Source: Nocardiopsis_B mangrovi
Lineage (GTDB): Bacteria; Actinomycetota; Actinomycetes; Streptosporangiales; Streptosporangiaceae
Direction: 5' to 3'
DNA: 64,000 nucleotides
NCBI RefSeq assembly: GCF_042653925.1
Contig: NZ_JBHSFQ010000010.1
Span: forward strand, 62,001 to 126,000
A program made the position numbers and the translations under genes. The number at the start of each line of letters is the position of its first letter. Positions within the stretch are counted from its first letter, which is position 1. The notes below the pieces were generated by a model, which saw only the letters and a list, made by a program, of their open reading frames with translations, did not search any database and was not told the DNA's origin. Positions 26,613-33,977 of the stretch are shown piece after piece.

Positions 26613-26630
26613 GGCGCATCTCCTCTGGGG

Positions 26631-27560
26631 CTATTTGGTGTCCCTGATCTGCGAAAGGATGTGCTCAGCGCCCTGTTCGAGCAGGGCGATGGCCGACCGC
26701 TTACCGAGGTCGACGGGGTCGGTAGCGGGGCCGGTCCGGGTGGTGCGCACGGCGGTGGTCCCGTCGAGCGCGGTCACCTGCGCGACCAGGCGCAGCCGGT
26801 CACCCTCGACGGTGGCCAGCGCGCCGACGGGGACGCTGCACCCGCCGTGCAGCTCGGCGAGCAGGGCGCGTTCGGCGGTGACGGCGGCATGGGTGGCCGG
26901 GTCGTGCAGGGGCGCCAGGAGGTCGGCCAGGTGCCGGTCGTCCTCGCGGATCTGGACGCCCAGGACACCTTGGGCGGGGGACGGCGGATACAGGTCGGGG
27001 TCCATGTCGGTACCGATCTCGCCGCCCATGCCGAGGCGGCGCAGGCCGGAGGAGGCGAGCAGGCAGCCGTGCAGCCCCATCTCCCGGGTCGTGCGCAGGC
27101 GCGGCGGGACGTTGCCGCGGATGGGAACCGTCGTGACATCGGGGCGCAGGTGCGCGAGCTGGGCGATGCGCCGGGCGGAGCTGGTGGCGATCCGGGCGCC
27201 GGCGGGAAGCCCTTCCCAGGGGGTTCCGGTGAGGGCGTCGCGCGGGTCTTCTCGGACAGGTGTGACGGCCAGGAAGGTCCTGGGCGTGGGTGTGGTGGGG
27301 AGGTCTTTGAGGGAGTGGACGGCGATGTCGACCTCGCCCCGCAGCAGCGCTTCTTCGACCTGGGTGGCGAAGATGGAGGTGAGGGACTTACCGAGGGCCT
27401 GGAGGCTGCTCACCCGGTCCTTGTCGCCGCTGGTCATGATGGTGCGCTGCTTGAAGGTGATGTGGGGGTGGGCGGTGCGCAAGGGGGCGAGGAATTCGCG
27501 GACCATGGCTTTGGCGAGGTGGCTGCCGCGGGATCCGATGAGGAGGGTGGTTTCTGACAT
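26631..27560 (-). CDS. HemC-like porphobilinogen deaminase paralogue 1
   Basis: 309 residues with the full HemC fold: LLIGSRGSHLAKAM at the N-terminus, catalytic D86 in AVHSLKDLPT, cofactor-contact arginines in ATSSARRIAQL, RGNVPPRL, and C241 in ELHGGCSVPVG, the Cys that carries the dipyrromethane cofactor. Normal HemC polymerises four porphobilinogens into hydroxymethylbilane. The usual GGKGLFxKE active-site loop is altered (LGKSLTSIFATQVE), so specificity may differ. It is followed 18 bases later by the HemB-like gene. The 82-base gap upstream is relatively AT-rich and could hold an internal promoter. Confidence 0.85.
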   Translation of the reverse strand: MSETTLLIGSRGSHLAKAMVREFLAPLRTAHPHITFKQRTIMTSGDKDRVSSLQALGKSLTSIFATQVEEALLRGEVDIAVHSLKDLPTTPTPRTFLAVTPVREDPRDALTGTPWEGLPAGARIATSSARRIAQLAHLRPDVTTVPIRGNVPPRLRTTREMGLHGCLLASSGLRRLGMGGEIGTDMDPDLYPPSPAQGVLGVQIREDDRHLADLLAPLHDPATHAAVTAERALLAELHGGCSVPVGALATVEGDRLRLVAQVTALDGTTAVRTTRTGPATDPVDLGKRSAIALLEQGAEHILSQIRDTK

Positions 27561-27642
27561 CTCGTCACCATCTGTATTGATTGGCTACTTTGTGTGATGA
27601 CAGTAGTGGGTGTCCTGCGCCGCCGCGCACCACCCCGCCCGG

Positions 27643-28674
27643 TCAGCGCGGATTGCCGTCGATGATCCCCCGCGCCCCCTTGCGCAGCAGTTCAGCGGCC
27701 ACCCACGCCCCCAGCTCCTCGGGGCTGTCCGCCGGCGCCCACTCCTGGGAGTAGGCGAACTGGCCTCCTTCCCGGGTGAACACCATCCCGAGCAGGCTCA
27801 ACTGCCCGTCCGCCGTGGTGTGGCAGTGCCCGGCGATCGGCGAGTTGCACCGCTCCCGCAGGCCGTGCGGCATCGTCCGCTCGGCCGCCATGTGCGTGCG
27901 CGTCACGGGGTCGTCCAGCAGCCGCAGCAGCTCCGCCAGGGCGGTGTCGGCCGTCCTGCACTGCACCCCCACGACCCCCGACCCCACCGCCGGGCACATC
28001 ACCTCGGGTGCGATGACCTCGCTGACCCGGTGCTCCATCCGCAGCCGGCGCAACCCGGCGGCGTTGAGCACGAGCGCTTCGAACCGCTTTTCGGCGTCGA
28101 GCCGTGCGACGCGCGCATCGACGCTGCCGCGGATGCGGTCCACGTGGAGGTCCGGGCGGTGCTTGAGGAGTTGGGCCTTGCGGCGCACTGCGCTGGTGCC
28201 GATCCGGGTACCGGCCGGCATCTCCTCCATACACGTGTACGGCGATCCCTCCCGGATCACCACCACGTCGCGGACGTCATCGCGGGGAAGGTAGGCGGCG
28301 AACGCCGTTCCCTCGGGCAGCGGGCCGTCGCCGGGGACGTCCTTCATGGCGTGCACGGCGATGTCGACGCCGCCCAGAACCAAGCGCCTGTCGATCTCCT
28401 TGAGGAAGGCACCCTTGCCGCCGAGTTCGGCGAGGTCGCCCATCCACTGGTCGCCGGAGGTCTCGATACCGACGATCTCGGTCGGAACGTCGCCGGCGGC
28501 CTTGGTGATGAGGTCTTGGACGAGGCGGGCTTGGGCCATCGCCATGGGGGAGGTACGCGAGCCGATGCGAAGCGGGGGCCGGTCGGCGAGCATGCGCCCA
28601 ACGTACTGCGCTACCGGCGTGGTTCTGAAGCGTTCAACCTGGCCATGGCGGGTTGTCACGATCTCAGCGGTCAC
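27643..28674 (-). CDS. HemC-like porphobilinogen deaminase paralogue 2, with N-terminal extension
   Basis: 343 residues. HemC begins at LRIGSRTSPMAMAQA (about residue 35) after a 33-residue extension. Translation from GTG 28674 is supported by AAAGGAG seven bases upstream, so the extension looks real. Conserved points: ELGGKGAFLKEID (the active-site loop, intact here), D112 in AVHAMKDVPG, GTSAVRRKAQL, RGSVDARV, and C276 in RERCNSPIAG. It differs clearly from paralogue 1, so the two are not a recent duplication. The pair may act in sequence or as a hetero-complex; that is inference. Confidence 0.85.
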   Translation of the reverse strand: MTAEIVTTRHGQVERFRTTPVAQYVGRMLADRPPLRIGSRTSPMAMAQARLVQDLITKAAGDVPTEIVGIETSGDQWMGDLAELGGKGAFLKEIDRRLVLGGVDIAVHAMKDVPGDGPLPEGTAFAAYLPRDDVRDVVVIREGSPYTCMEEMPAGTRIGTSAVRRKAQLLKHRPDLHVDRIRGSVDARVARLDAEKRFEALVLNAAGLRRLRMEHRVSEVIAPEVMCPAVGSGVVGVQCRTADTALAELLRLLDDPVTRTHMAAERTMPHGLRERCNSPIAGHCHTTADGQLSLLGMVFTREGGQFAYSQEWAPADSPEELGAWVAAELLRKGARGIIDGNPR

Positions 28675-28732
28675 GTGTGCGCTCCTTTCGGGGGGTCGAG
28701 GGTCGGCGAGCGCCTGTTCACCTCATTGGGGG

Positions 28733-28897
28733 TCAGTACCAGAGGCCCTTGCGCTTCCTGCCTTGCACCCACGCGGCGTTCGTCTGGCTGTAGGCCAGGA
28801 ACTTGTCGCGACACGATTCGGAGCAGAACTTGGCGCTCTCGGCCTCGACGACGTTGCCGCGGATCTCGGTGTCACATTGGGAGCAGTGCTCGTTCAT
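28733..28897 (-). CDS. 54-residue zinc-binding protein (TRASH-like CxxC...CxxxC)
   Basis: The product reads MNEHCSQCDTEIRGN, then AKFCSESCRDKFLAYS and a basic end GRKRKGLWY. CSQC plus FCSESC with following aromatic and basic residues is the pattern of small TRASH or MYM-type zinc modules, which bind metals or present them to partners. ATG 28897 has AAGGACC close upstream. It sits 58 bases before HemC-like 2 in the same direction. Possible role: metal delivery or sensing for a tetrapyrrole-type product; not shown. Confidence 0.7.
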   Translation of the reverse strand: MNEHCSQCDTEIRGNVVEAESAKFCSESCRDKFLAYSQTNAAWVQGRKRKGLWY

Positions 28898-29054
28898 CAG
28901 GTCCTTGTCCTGGTTGGGGGTGGTGGCCGGCCCCGCCTCCTTCGCAGGGCCGGCCGTCCGCGCGCCCCGGGCCTCTCCCCCCGCGGGCGAGTCAGGGCGT
29001 GCGGTCTGGGTGCCGCGCCTCGGGGGATCTGGGGGTCACGCCGGGCACGGCGGT

Positions 29055-29252
29055 CTAGTAGGGCGTCCGGTACCGGCGGGTGGCGCGGATCTCCGCCAGG
29101 AGGCGGCGCACGTCGGTGTCGAGGTTTTCGGGGGTCGCCGCTTCGACCAGCTCGGGCAGTTCGGGGTGCATCCCCCACCACGCGCCTGTGGTTGTCCCCT
29201 GCCACACGACCAGTCCCGGGTGACGCGCCCGCAGCCACTCGGTAGGGGTCAC
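29055..29252 (-). CDS. 65-residue protein of unknown function
   Basis: MTPTEWLRARHPGLVVWQG, then TGAWWGMHPE and a helical end. No signal peptide or membrane helix. It starts at a GTG that overlaps the stop of the preceding gene (29249-29252), so it is translationally coupled within the leftward operon. Proteins of this look appear in actinomycete regulatory islands; I know no function. Confidence 0.6.
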   Translation of the reverse strand: MTPTEWLRARHPGLVVWQGTTTGAWWGMHPELPELVEAATPENLDTDVRRLLAEIRATRRYRTPY

Positions 29253-29494
29253 CCGGGCACCGCCGGCCGCTGGTTGCGCCGCGCCTCACACATGAGGTGC
29301 CGGGCGGTACGCACCGCGGCCTCCAGACGGTCGAGGTAGTCAAGCTGCTGGTCGTGGTCGGCGGCGCCCGGGTAGAGCACGATCGCCGTGTCGGGGCCGA
29401 CGCTGATGGAGATCTCTCGGGCGACGTTGCTGGACACCCCGACGTGGGAGCGGTGCGGGTGGAAGACGTCGCTCACGCCTCGATCACCGCCCAC
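29249..29494 (-). CDS. 81-residue protein of unknown function
   Basis: Contains SNVAREISISVGPDTAIVLYPG, then a predicted helix LDYLDRLEAAVRTARHLMCEA. It overlaps the upstream ATPase gene by 22 bases and the downstream gene by four. A small partner or adaptor for the ATPase is conceivable from the tight coupling alone. Confidence 0.6.
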   Translation of the reverse strand: MGGDRGVSDVFHPHRSHVGVSSNVAREISISVGPDTAIVLYPGAADHDQQLDYLDRLEAAVRTARHLMCEARRNQRPAVPG

Positions 29495-29910
29495 ACCGAC
29501 CGGGACCCGATCGGGTGATCGGTGTAGCCCCAGTCCCGGGTGTACATGCTGACCAGGGTCAGGCCGCGGACGGCCACCCCCGGGGTACGGGGGATGGGAG
29601 CGGCGACCGGCGCACTCGGCCGCTCAAGGCGCGGCCCGAGGTCGGTCACCTCGATCCGCAGCATGTACGGGTCGGCGGCGACGTGCACGACCAGCTCGCC
29701 GCGCCGATCCCCGGAGCGCGAGTGCCTGACCGCGTTCTGGGCCAGCTCCGCGGCGATCCACGCGGCCAGGTTGCGGGCAGGATGATCGGCGCGCAGGGCA
29801 GCGTCACGCGCGGCTTCTCCGGCGCGCTCCGGGGCGTAGCGGTCACCGGGCAGGAAGACACCCCGACCGGAAATGCTGAGCGGGGCGGGGCTGACCACGG
29901 CCGCGTTCAC
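29473..29910 (-). CDS. RsbW-like ATP-binding regulatory protein (HATPase_c_2)
   Basis: 145 residues with the GHKL fold of anti-sigma-factor kinases: N box WIAAELAQNAVRHSRSG, G1-like EVTDLGP, and VRGLTLVSMYTRDWGY at the G2 position. Such stand-alone ATPases usually pair with XRE/DUF397 proteins in actinomycetes and act as regulators by binding or phosphorylating a partner. Its ATG 29910 overlaps the preceding stop as ATGA. Its place at the head of the HemB/HemC-like operon suggests that it controls that operon or the product pathway. Confidence 0.8.
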   Translation of the reverse strand: MNAAVVSPAPLSISGRGVFLPGDRYAPERAGEAARDAALRADHPARNLAAWIAAELAQNAVRHSRSGDRRGELVVHVAADPYMLRIEVTDLGPRLERPSAPVAAPIPRTPGVAVRGLTLVSMYTRDWGYTDHPIGSRSVWAVIEA

Positions 29911-30119
29911 CGGGTACCGGCCTCGGCGAACCGGCGGGCCGCGAACGGCCGGACCTGGTCCGCAGCGATAGCGATCAGCGCCTTGAGTCCACGCTGTTGC
30001 GCTCGCGGTCGCGCCGCGTTTGTGGCGGCCAACATCGCGGGGGACACCCGGACATACGGACGGACCATGGCGGTCCTCGGGAATCCGAGCTGTCTCCTGC
30101 CGATCGCGTACCTGTCCAT
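29907..30119 (-). CDS. 70-residue protein of unknown function, first gene of the leftward operon
   Basis: From ATG 30119 (GGGAG eight bases upstream) the product reads MDRYAIGRRQLGFPRTAMVRP, then a helical stretch PAMLAATNAARP and LKALIAIAADQVRPFAA. An ATG at 30068 is a second possible start. The stop overlaps the ATPase start. Arg-rich and probably soluble; no family recognised. Confidence 0.5.
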   Translation of the reverse strand: MDRYAIGRRQLGFPRTAMVRPYVRVSPAMLAATNAARPRAQQRGLKALIAIAADQVRPFAARRFAEAGTR

Positions 30120-30257
30120 GTCAGCGCTCCCGTTGCAGCGTCGGCCACACCCCGCCAGCCCTCCCACAAGCTCGCCGGGGCTTGTTGTTCGACCGTCGCA
30201 TGACGAAGGCGCAGCGCGCGGCGTCCCTGCAGGCGTCGTTCCGACGACATTGGAGGC

Positions 30258-30303
30258 GTCATTTGGGTGTCATTTCGTCGCCTGAGCGCCTACCATCCCC
30301 GAC
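30258..30303 (+). promoter_or_regulatory. Leaderless promoter of the XRE gene with 11-bp-spaced direct repeat
   Basis: TACCAT at 30291-30296 is a good -10 only seven bases before ATG 30304, so transcript and translation probably start together. GTCATTT occurs twice (30258-30264 and 30269-30275), one helical turn apart, and overlaps the expected -35. This makes a plausible operator for the XRE protein and for the divergent HemB/HemC-like operon. Confidence 0.45.
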
Positions 30304-31032
30304 ATGGGTACACCGAACACCGCACTGAAAGCGGCGCGGAAAAGCCGACTGATGAGCCAAGACGATCTGGCGCGGGCCCTACGGAAAGCCGGAGTCGAAG
30401 GGGCATCCAAGCGGCTCGTCCAACGCTGGGAAGCTGGCAGTGTCACAACCCCCCGCCCCGTCTACGCTCGTGCCCTAGAGGGTGTCCTGGGCGTTCCCAT
30501 CGAATCCCTCGGCTTCGCGCCGACGGTGCTGGGAGCAGGAGCCATCAATCACAACCGAGGACAGGACCAGGACATGGCCGGTCACGATGGGCTGACAGAC
30601 GAGTCTGTCCACGAAGACAAACACGCCAACTACTCCGGAGTATGGCTGTCCCGCTATGACTACGTCAGCAGCGGTCGGGGCGCCACGTTCACCGAAGAGC
30701 ACTACGTCGTGCTACTCCAACATGGTGATCGCCTCACCGTTCAGAGCATCCCCGAATCCTCCGGCTCTCCCCTGGCCATGGATCTCACGATCGACGGCGC
30801 GGTGTGCACGGGCACCTGGACGGAACAGACAGCAGAAGAGGGTTACTACAGGGGCGCGCGTTACCACGGAGCGATTCAACTTCTGATCGAGCCAACGGGC
30901 CGTCGCCTGGCCGGGAAGTGGGTCGGCTTCGGTAAGGACTTCGACGTCAACACCGGACCGTGGGAACTCGTATTTCAGGATGCATCGACCACCAAGGCCA
31001 CGATCGACCGGTACCGGCGCCACCCGAGCTAA
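30304..31032 (+). CDS. XRE-family regulator with a C-terminal beta-rich domain
   Basis: 242 residues. N-terminal helix-turn-helix at about 5-70 (LKAARKSRLMSQDDLARALR, then KRLVQRWEAG). A linker leads to a C-terminal domain (about 105-232) rich in beta-strands: NYSGVWLSRYDYVS, HYVVLLQHGDRLTVQSIP, GTWTEQTAEEGYY, YHGAIQLLIEP, GKWVGFGKDFDVNTGPWEL. The last segments look like a lipocalin or avidin-like barrel that could hold a small ligand. Divergent from the HemB/HemC-like operon, so a ligand-responsive repressor or activator is a natural reading. It is followed by a hairpin terminator. Confidence 0.8.
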   Translation: MGTPNTALKAARKSRLMSQDDLARALRKAGVEGASKRLVQRWEAGSVTTPRPVYARALEGVLGVPIESLGFAPTVLGAGAINHNRGQDQDMAGHDGLTDESVHEDKHANYSGVWLSRYDYVSSGRGATFTEEHYVVLLQHGDRLTVQSIPESSGSPLAMDLTIDGAVCTGTWTEQTAEEGYYRGARYHGAIQLLIEPTGRRLAGKWVGFGKDFDVNTGPWELVFQDASTTKATIDRYRRHPS

Positions 31033-31035
31033 GCG

Positions 31036-31066
31036 GAGGGGGTGCCATATGCGTGGTCACCCCCTC
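31036..31066 (+). terminator. Terminator of the XRE gene
   Basis: GAGGGGGTG (31036-31044) pairs with CACCCCCTC (31058-31066) across a 13-nt loop, four bases after the stop. Confidence 0.6.
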
Positions 31067-31099
31067 ACTCCTCTTCGGCGTACCCGCCGGGGCGTCCTG

Positions 31100-31348
31100 T
31101 CAGGCGCTGTTCGGTACGACGGACAGGCCGGACAGTGCGCGCGGGCGCCCTGACACGGCGTTCGCCGGACCCGCTGCTGCCAGCTCCTTGATCCCGGTGG
31201 CCCAGTGCGTCGACCGGGGCCGGCCGTCTGCCGCGGGGAACATCGCGGCCAGGCGCCGCAGGGACAGGGGTGCGCCGAGCGCGTCGGCCTGGCGCACCGC
31301 CCGGACGGCCGCCGCCGTGACGACCTCCGACTTCACCGTCACCGCGTT
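31100..31348 (-). pseudogene. Possible fragment of a leftward gene
   Basis: A leftward frame gives VTVKSEVVTAAAVRAVRQAD, then LSLRRLAAMFPAADG and RSTHWATGIKELAAAG before a stop at 31100. It looks protein-like (helical, good actinobacterial third-position GC) but lacks a ribosome site and is not a complete domain. It may be a small real gene or a remnant in the decayed right flank of the island. Confidence 0.3.
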
Positions 31349-31490
31349 GGTGTGTCGGGGGAGGCCACCGACGGGGAAGCGGTCTACCGGACAAGCGGCG
31401 CCGTAGCCTTGGACCAGTAGTGCGACCTCGACTTCGGGGCCATCACCGCCTGGGGGCCGTGGGGAACGTCCCCCGTCGGCGCGTCCGCGC

Positions 31491-31583
31491 CCCGAGGGCA
31501 GCGAGCAGGACTCTGGCGACCGCATCGTCGGCGCCGTCGCCAAGCAGATCGTGTCCCGGTCCCTCAAGGCCGCGGTGAAGTAG
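31491..31583 (+). repeat. Copy B of the duplicated gene 3' end (with 25315-25404)
   Basis: It encodes PEGSEQDSGDRIVGAVAKQ and a stop at 31581-31583, homologous to copy A. Upstream the frame is not preserved. Together with copy A it marks the likely outer limits of the inserted or rearranged DNA. Confidence 0.7.
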
Positions 31584-31740
31584 GCGGACCTTCGCTCGAT
31601 TCTCGGCCCCTGCGTTCCCGATCGTGCCGGGCCGGAACACTGGTCCGTCTGTCGCGATGCCATGGCCAGGGGCAACGTGGTTCACTGACCGGGAGACGAT
31701 TACACTTCGGGCGTCCTCCCGTCGAGCATCCGGAGTCTTC

Positions 31741-32379
31741 ATGCTTCCCGCGACCAACGCTGCGGCCTTCGCACTCTCGGCCCTGGTGCTCATCGTCGTC
31801 CCTGGGCCGAGTGTCCTGTTCGTGATCGGTCGATCGCTCTCGCTCGGTCGACGGGGCGGATTTCTCAGTGTCCTCGGGAACTCCCTCGGGACGCTCCCCG
31901 TGATCGCCGCCGTCGCGCTGGGAGTGGGTGCGGTCGTCGCGGAAAGCGTCGTCGTCTTCACCATCATCAAGATCGCCGGGTCTCTCTACCTCGTCTACCT
32001 CGGAGTGCAGGCCGTTCGACACCGGAACGCCCACACGGAGGTGAACGCGGCGAACGACACCCGAGCGTCATCGTTGCGCCTGCTGCGTGAGGGATTCCTT
32101 GTCGGTATCACCAATCCCAAGGTGGTCGTGTTCTTCGTCGCGGTGCTGCCTCAGTTCGTCAGCTACGAGGCCGGCGCCATCCCCCTACAGCTCGCCCTCC
32201 TCGGGCTGATCTTCGTTGCCATCGCCCTTGCCTGCGACATCGTGTGGGCGTTCACGGCCGGAACCGCTCGCACGTGGTTCGCCCGCAACCCCAAGCGCCT
32301 GTCGCACATGGGCGCCGGCGGTGGCGTCATGATGATCGGCCTCGGAGGCACACTGGTCCTGACAGGGAACAAGAATTAG
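31741..32379 (+). CDS. LysE/RhtB-family amino-acid exporter
   Basis: 212 residues with six hydrophobic segments. The N-terminal signature LIVVPGPSVLFVIGRSLSLG matches the conserved VPGP motif of the family, and GFLVGITNPKVVVFFVAVLPQF is the second hallmark. It exports a neutral or basic amino acid or related metabolite; the substrate is not predictable. ATG 31741 has CCGGAG six bases upstream. It stands alone and is outside the duplicated island ends. Confidence 0.9.
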   Translation: MLPATNAAAFALSALVLIVVPGPSVLFVIGRSLSLGRRGGFLSVLGNSLGTLPVIAAVALGVGAVVAESVVVFTIIKIAGSLYLVYLGVQAVRHRNAHTEVNAANDTRASSLRLLREGFLVGITNPKVVVFFVAVLPQFVSYEAGAIPLQLALLGLIFVAIALACDIVWAFTAGTARTWFARNPKRLSHMGAGGGVMMIGLGGTLVLTGNKN

Positions 32380-32655
32380 GGGCGCCTCGCGACCCCGCCC
32401 ACCACCACGCCGATGACGACGGCGAACTGGAGGACTCCCGCCAGAAAGTCCACGAGCCTCCGGACGTCCAGCGTTCCGGCGATGTAGGCGACGGCGAACC
32501 CGGCGGGGAACGCGCAGCCGGCGACCCCTACGGCTCCCGCCAGGACGCTCAGCGGGCCGTCGTCGCCCATCATCTCGGCGAGCTCGTCTTTGAAGGGCGT
32601 AGGCCAGGCATCCGATGCCGCCGATGATCAGCATGGTCCCTATCAGGGCGTTCAC
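32376..32655 (-). pseudogene. Small membrane protein gene with a probable one-base frameshift
   Basis: GTG 32655 has a strong site (GGAGGTGG) and begins VNALIGTMLIIGGIGCLAYA. After that the frame runs off, while the next frame continues sensibly as FKDELAEMMGDDGPLSVLAG, a helix VGVAGCAFPAGFAVAYIAG and LQFAVVIGVVVGGV to a stop at 32376. Removing one base from the GGG run at 32595-32597 would join them into a ~92-residue protein with three hydrophobic segments. Either a recent mutation or a sequencing error. ATG 32573 would still allow the 65-residue second part alone. Confidence 0.55.
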
Positions 32656-32968
32656 CCGACCACCTCCAGGGGAGCAGGGGCGCGATGCGCCCATCCCTAC
32701 CCGCTGCCGGTGGTTTTCCGGACCGATCGGCCGGCCGGATCGGGCCGCCTCGCGCGCAAGCGCCGCGGCGCCTCACTGTGTCGTCCGCCGATGGCGGTCA
32801 CCCGCGCGCCGCACGCGATATCGGCGGGAATGGTCACGCCGGTGGCCGGTCACCCGCGCACGGTCTATCGTGATATCCCCGGCGGCCGTGCCGGACACGG
32901 CGCCCCCGCGAACGAGCCGTCCGGGTCGGTTCAGGGCCGCGTCGTCGAGGGCCGCCCGGAGGCTTCTC

Positions 32969-33568
32969 TTGGACAGTGACCGCAAGAACTCGGTCGAAGG
33001 TGTGGGGCTGGGCGTGGGGCTCGTCCTCGCGTCCCTGGTCGCCCTCGCGCTTCCGGGGATCCTGAGCGCCGCCGACGCCTGGGAGACCGTGCTCTACTGC
33101 GCCGCCATCCTCTTGGGCGGGATCGGCATGTGCGGTGCGCTGCTGGACATCGGTCGGCTCCGCAAGAGGCAGTCGATGGAGAGCTTCGGCGTCAGTACGC
33201 TGTTCGCGATCGGTGCCGGGATCCCGCTGCTGATCCTCGTGCGCCATGAGCTCTGGTCCGCCCTGGACGTCATCCTCATCGTGCTCCTGGCGGCTTTCGC
33301 GATCGTGTTCTTCGGATTCTTCGGGATGGGCGTCTCCGCGGCGGTCGCGGAGAGCAACGCGTTCCAGGGCGGCGGGCCCCGGGAGGCGGACGCCGGCCGG
33401 AGCGGCACGCGGCCCGCCGGCCCGGACAGGGGCGGCCGGGGCCGGCCCGACCCGAACAGGCTCACCAAGGCCGAGAAGATCACCATCTTCGTCACCGTGA
33501 TCGTCGGTATCGCGTCGGCGGTCTCCCCGATCGTCGTCGCGCTGGTGCAGGAGGGGCTGATCCTCTAG
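32969..33568 (+). CDS. Membrane protein of unknown function
   Basis: 199 residues. Four hydrophobic segments (about 11-33, 36-55, 69-82, 91-115, the first with VGLVLASLVALALPGILS), then a Gly/Arg/Pro-rich loop and a C-terminal helix ITIFVTVIVGIASAVSPIVV. The best start is TTG 32969, with CGGAGG seven bases upstream. No family recognised. Confidence 0.6.
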   Translation: MDSDRKNSVEGVGLGVGLVLASLVALALPGILSAADAWETVLYCAAILLGGIGMCGALLDIGRLRKRQSMESFGVSTLFAIGAGIPLLILVRHELWSALDVILIVLLAAFAIVFFGFFGMGVSAAVAESNAFQGGGPREADAGRSGTRPAGPDRGGRGRPDPNRLTKAEKITIFVTVIVGIASAVSPIVVALVQEGLIL

Positions 33569-33646
33569 CGGCGCCCGTGCGGACGGAGGGAGCCGGGGCT
33601 CCGGCGGCGCTCCGCGCCGGCCGGCCTCAGCTCGGCGGGCGGGAGG

Positions 33647-33883
33647 TCAGGCGCGGGCCTCGGAGATGACCTTGTTGGCGATGACGTCGGGGTCGAGCGG
33701 TACGGCGTCGCGGGGGGTCCACGGGCCGCCGGGGGAGGTGACCTGGCCGTACTCGGGGAACGCGAGGGAGCGCCAGTGCCGGAAGAGGCGGTCCTGCTCG
33801 GTCTCGGTCCGGGCGGTGAACCAGTCGCGGTTCTCGCGGGTCAGGCGGGGCAGGAAGGCGTTCAGCTCCTCCTCGTCCGGCAT
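33647..33883 (-). CDS. 78-residue protein of unknown function
   Basis: Acidic and soluble: MPDEEELNAFLPRLTRENRD, RLFRHWRSLAFPEYG, then DPDVIANKVISEARA. Codon use is typical of the host. It is followed leftward by the membrane protein gene in the opposite direction. No family recognised. Confidence 0.55.
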   Translation of the reverse strand: MPDEEELNAFLPRLTRENRDWFTARTETEQDRLFRHWRSLAFPEYGQVTSPGGPWTPRDAVPLDPDVIANKVISEARA

Positions 33884-33977
33884 GGCGCCACCTCCGGTTC
33901 CGCCGCACCCGGTGAACTCGGTGAATCACGGCGAGTGGGCATGTGGATTCACACGGTACTCGTTTTCGGATGTCCCG

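Noticed and set aside
25617..28674. Treating the HemB/HemC genes as the housekeeping heme operon
   Set aside because: Two HemC copies, loss of both HemB lysines, no hemA/hemD/hemE beside them and a mobile-element setting argue against it, though the rest of the genome is not visible.
29646..31420. Several rightward and leftward short frames around the XRE gene
   Set aside because: They are out of frame with genes that overlap in typical four-base fashion and have no ribosome sites.
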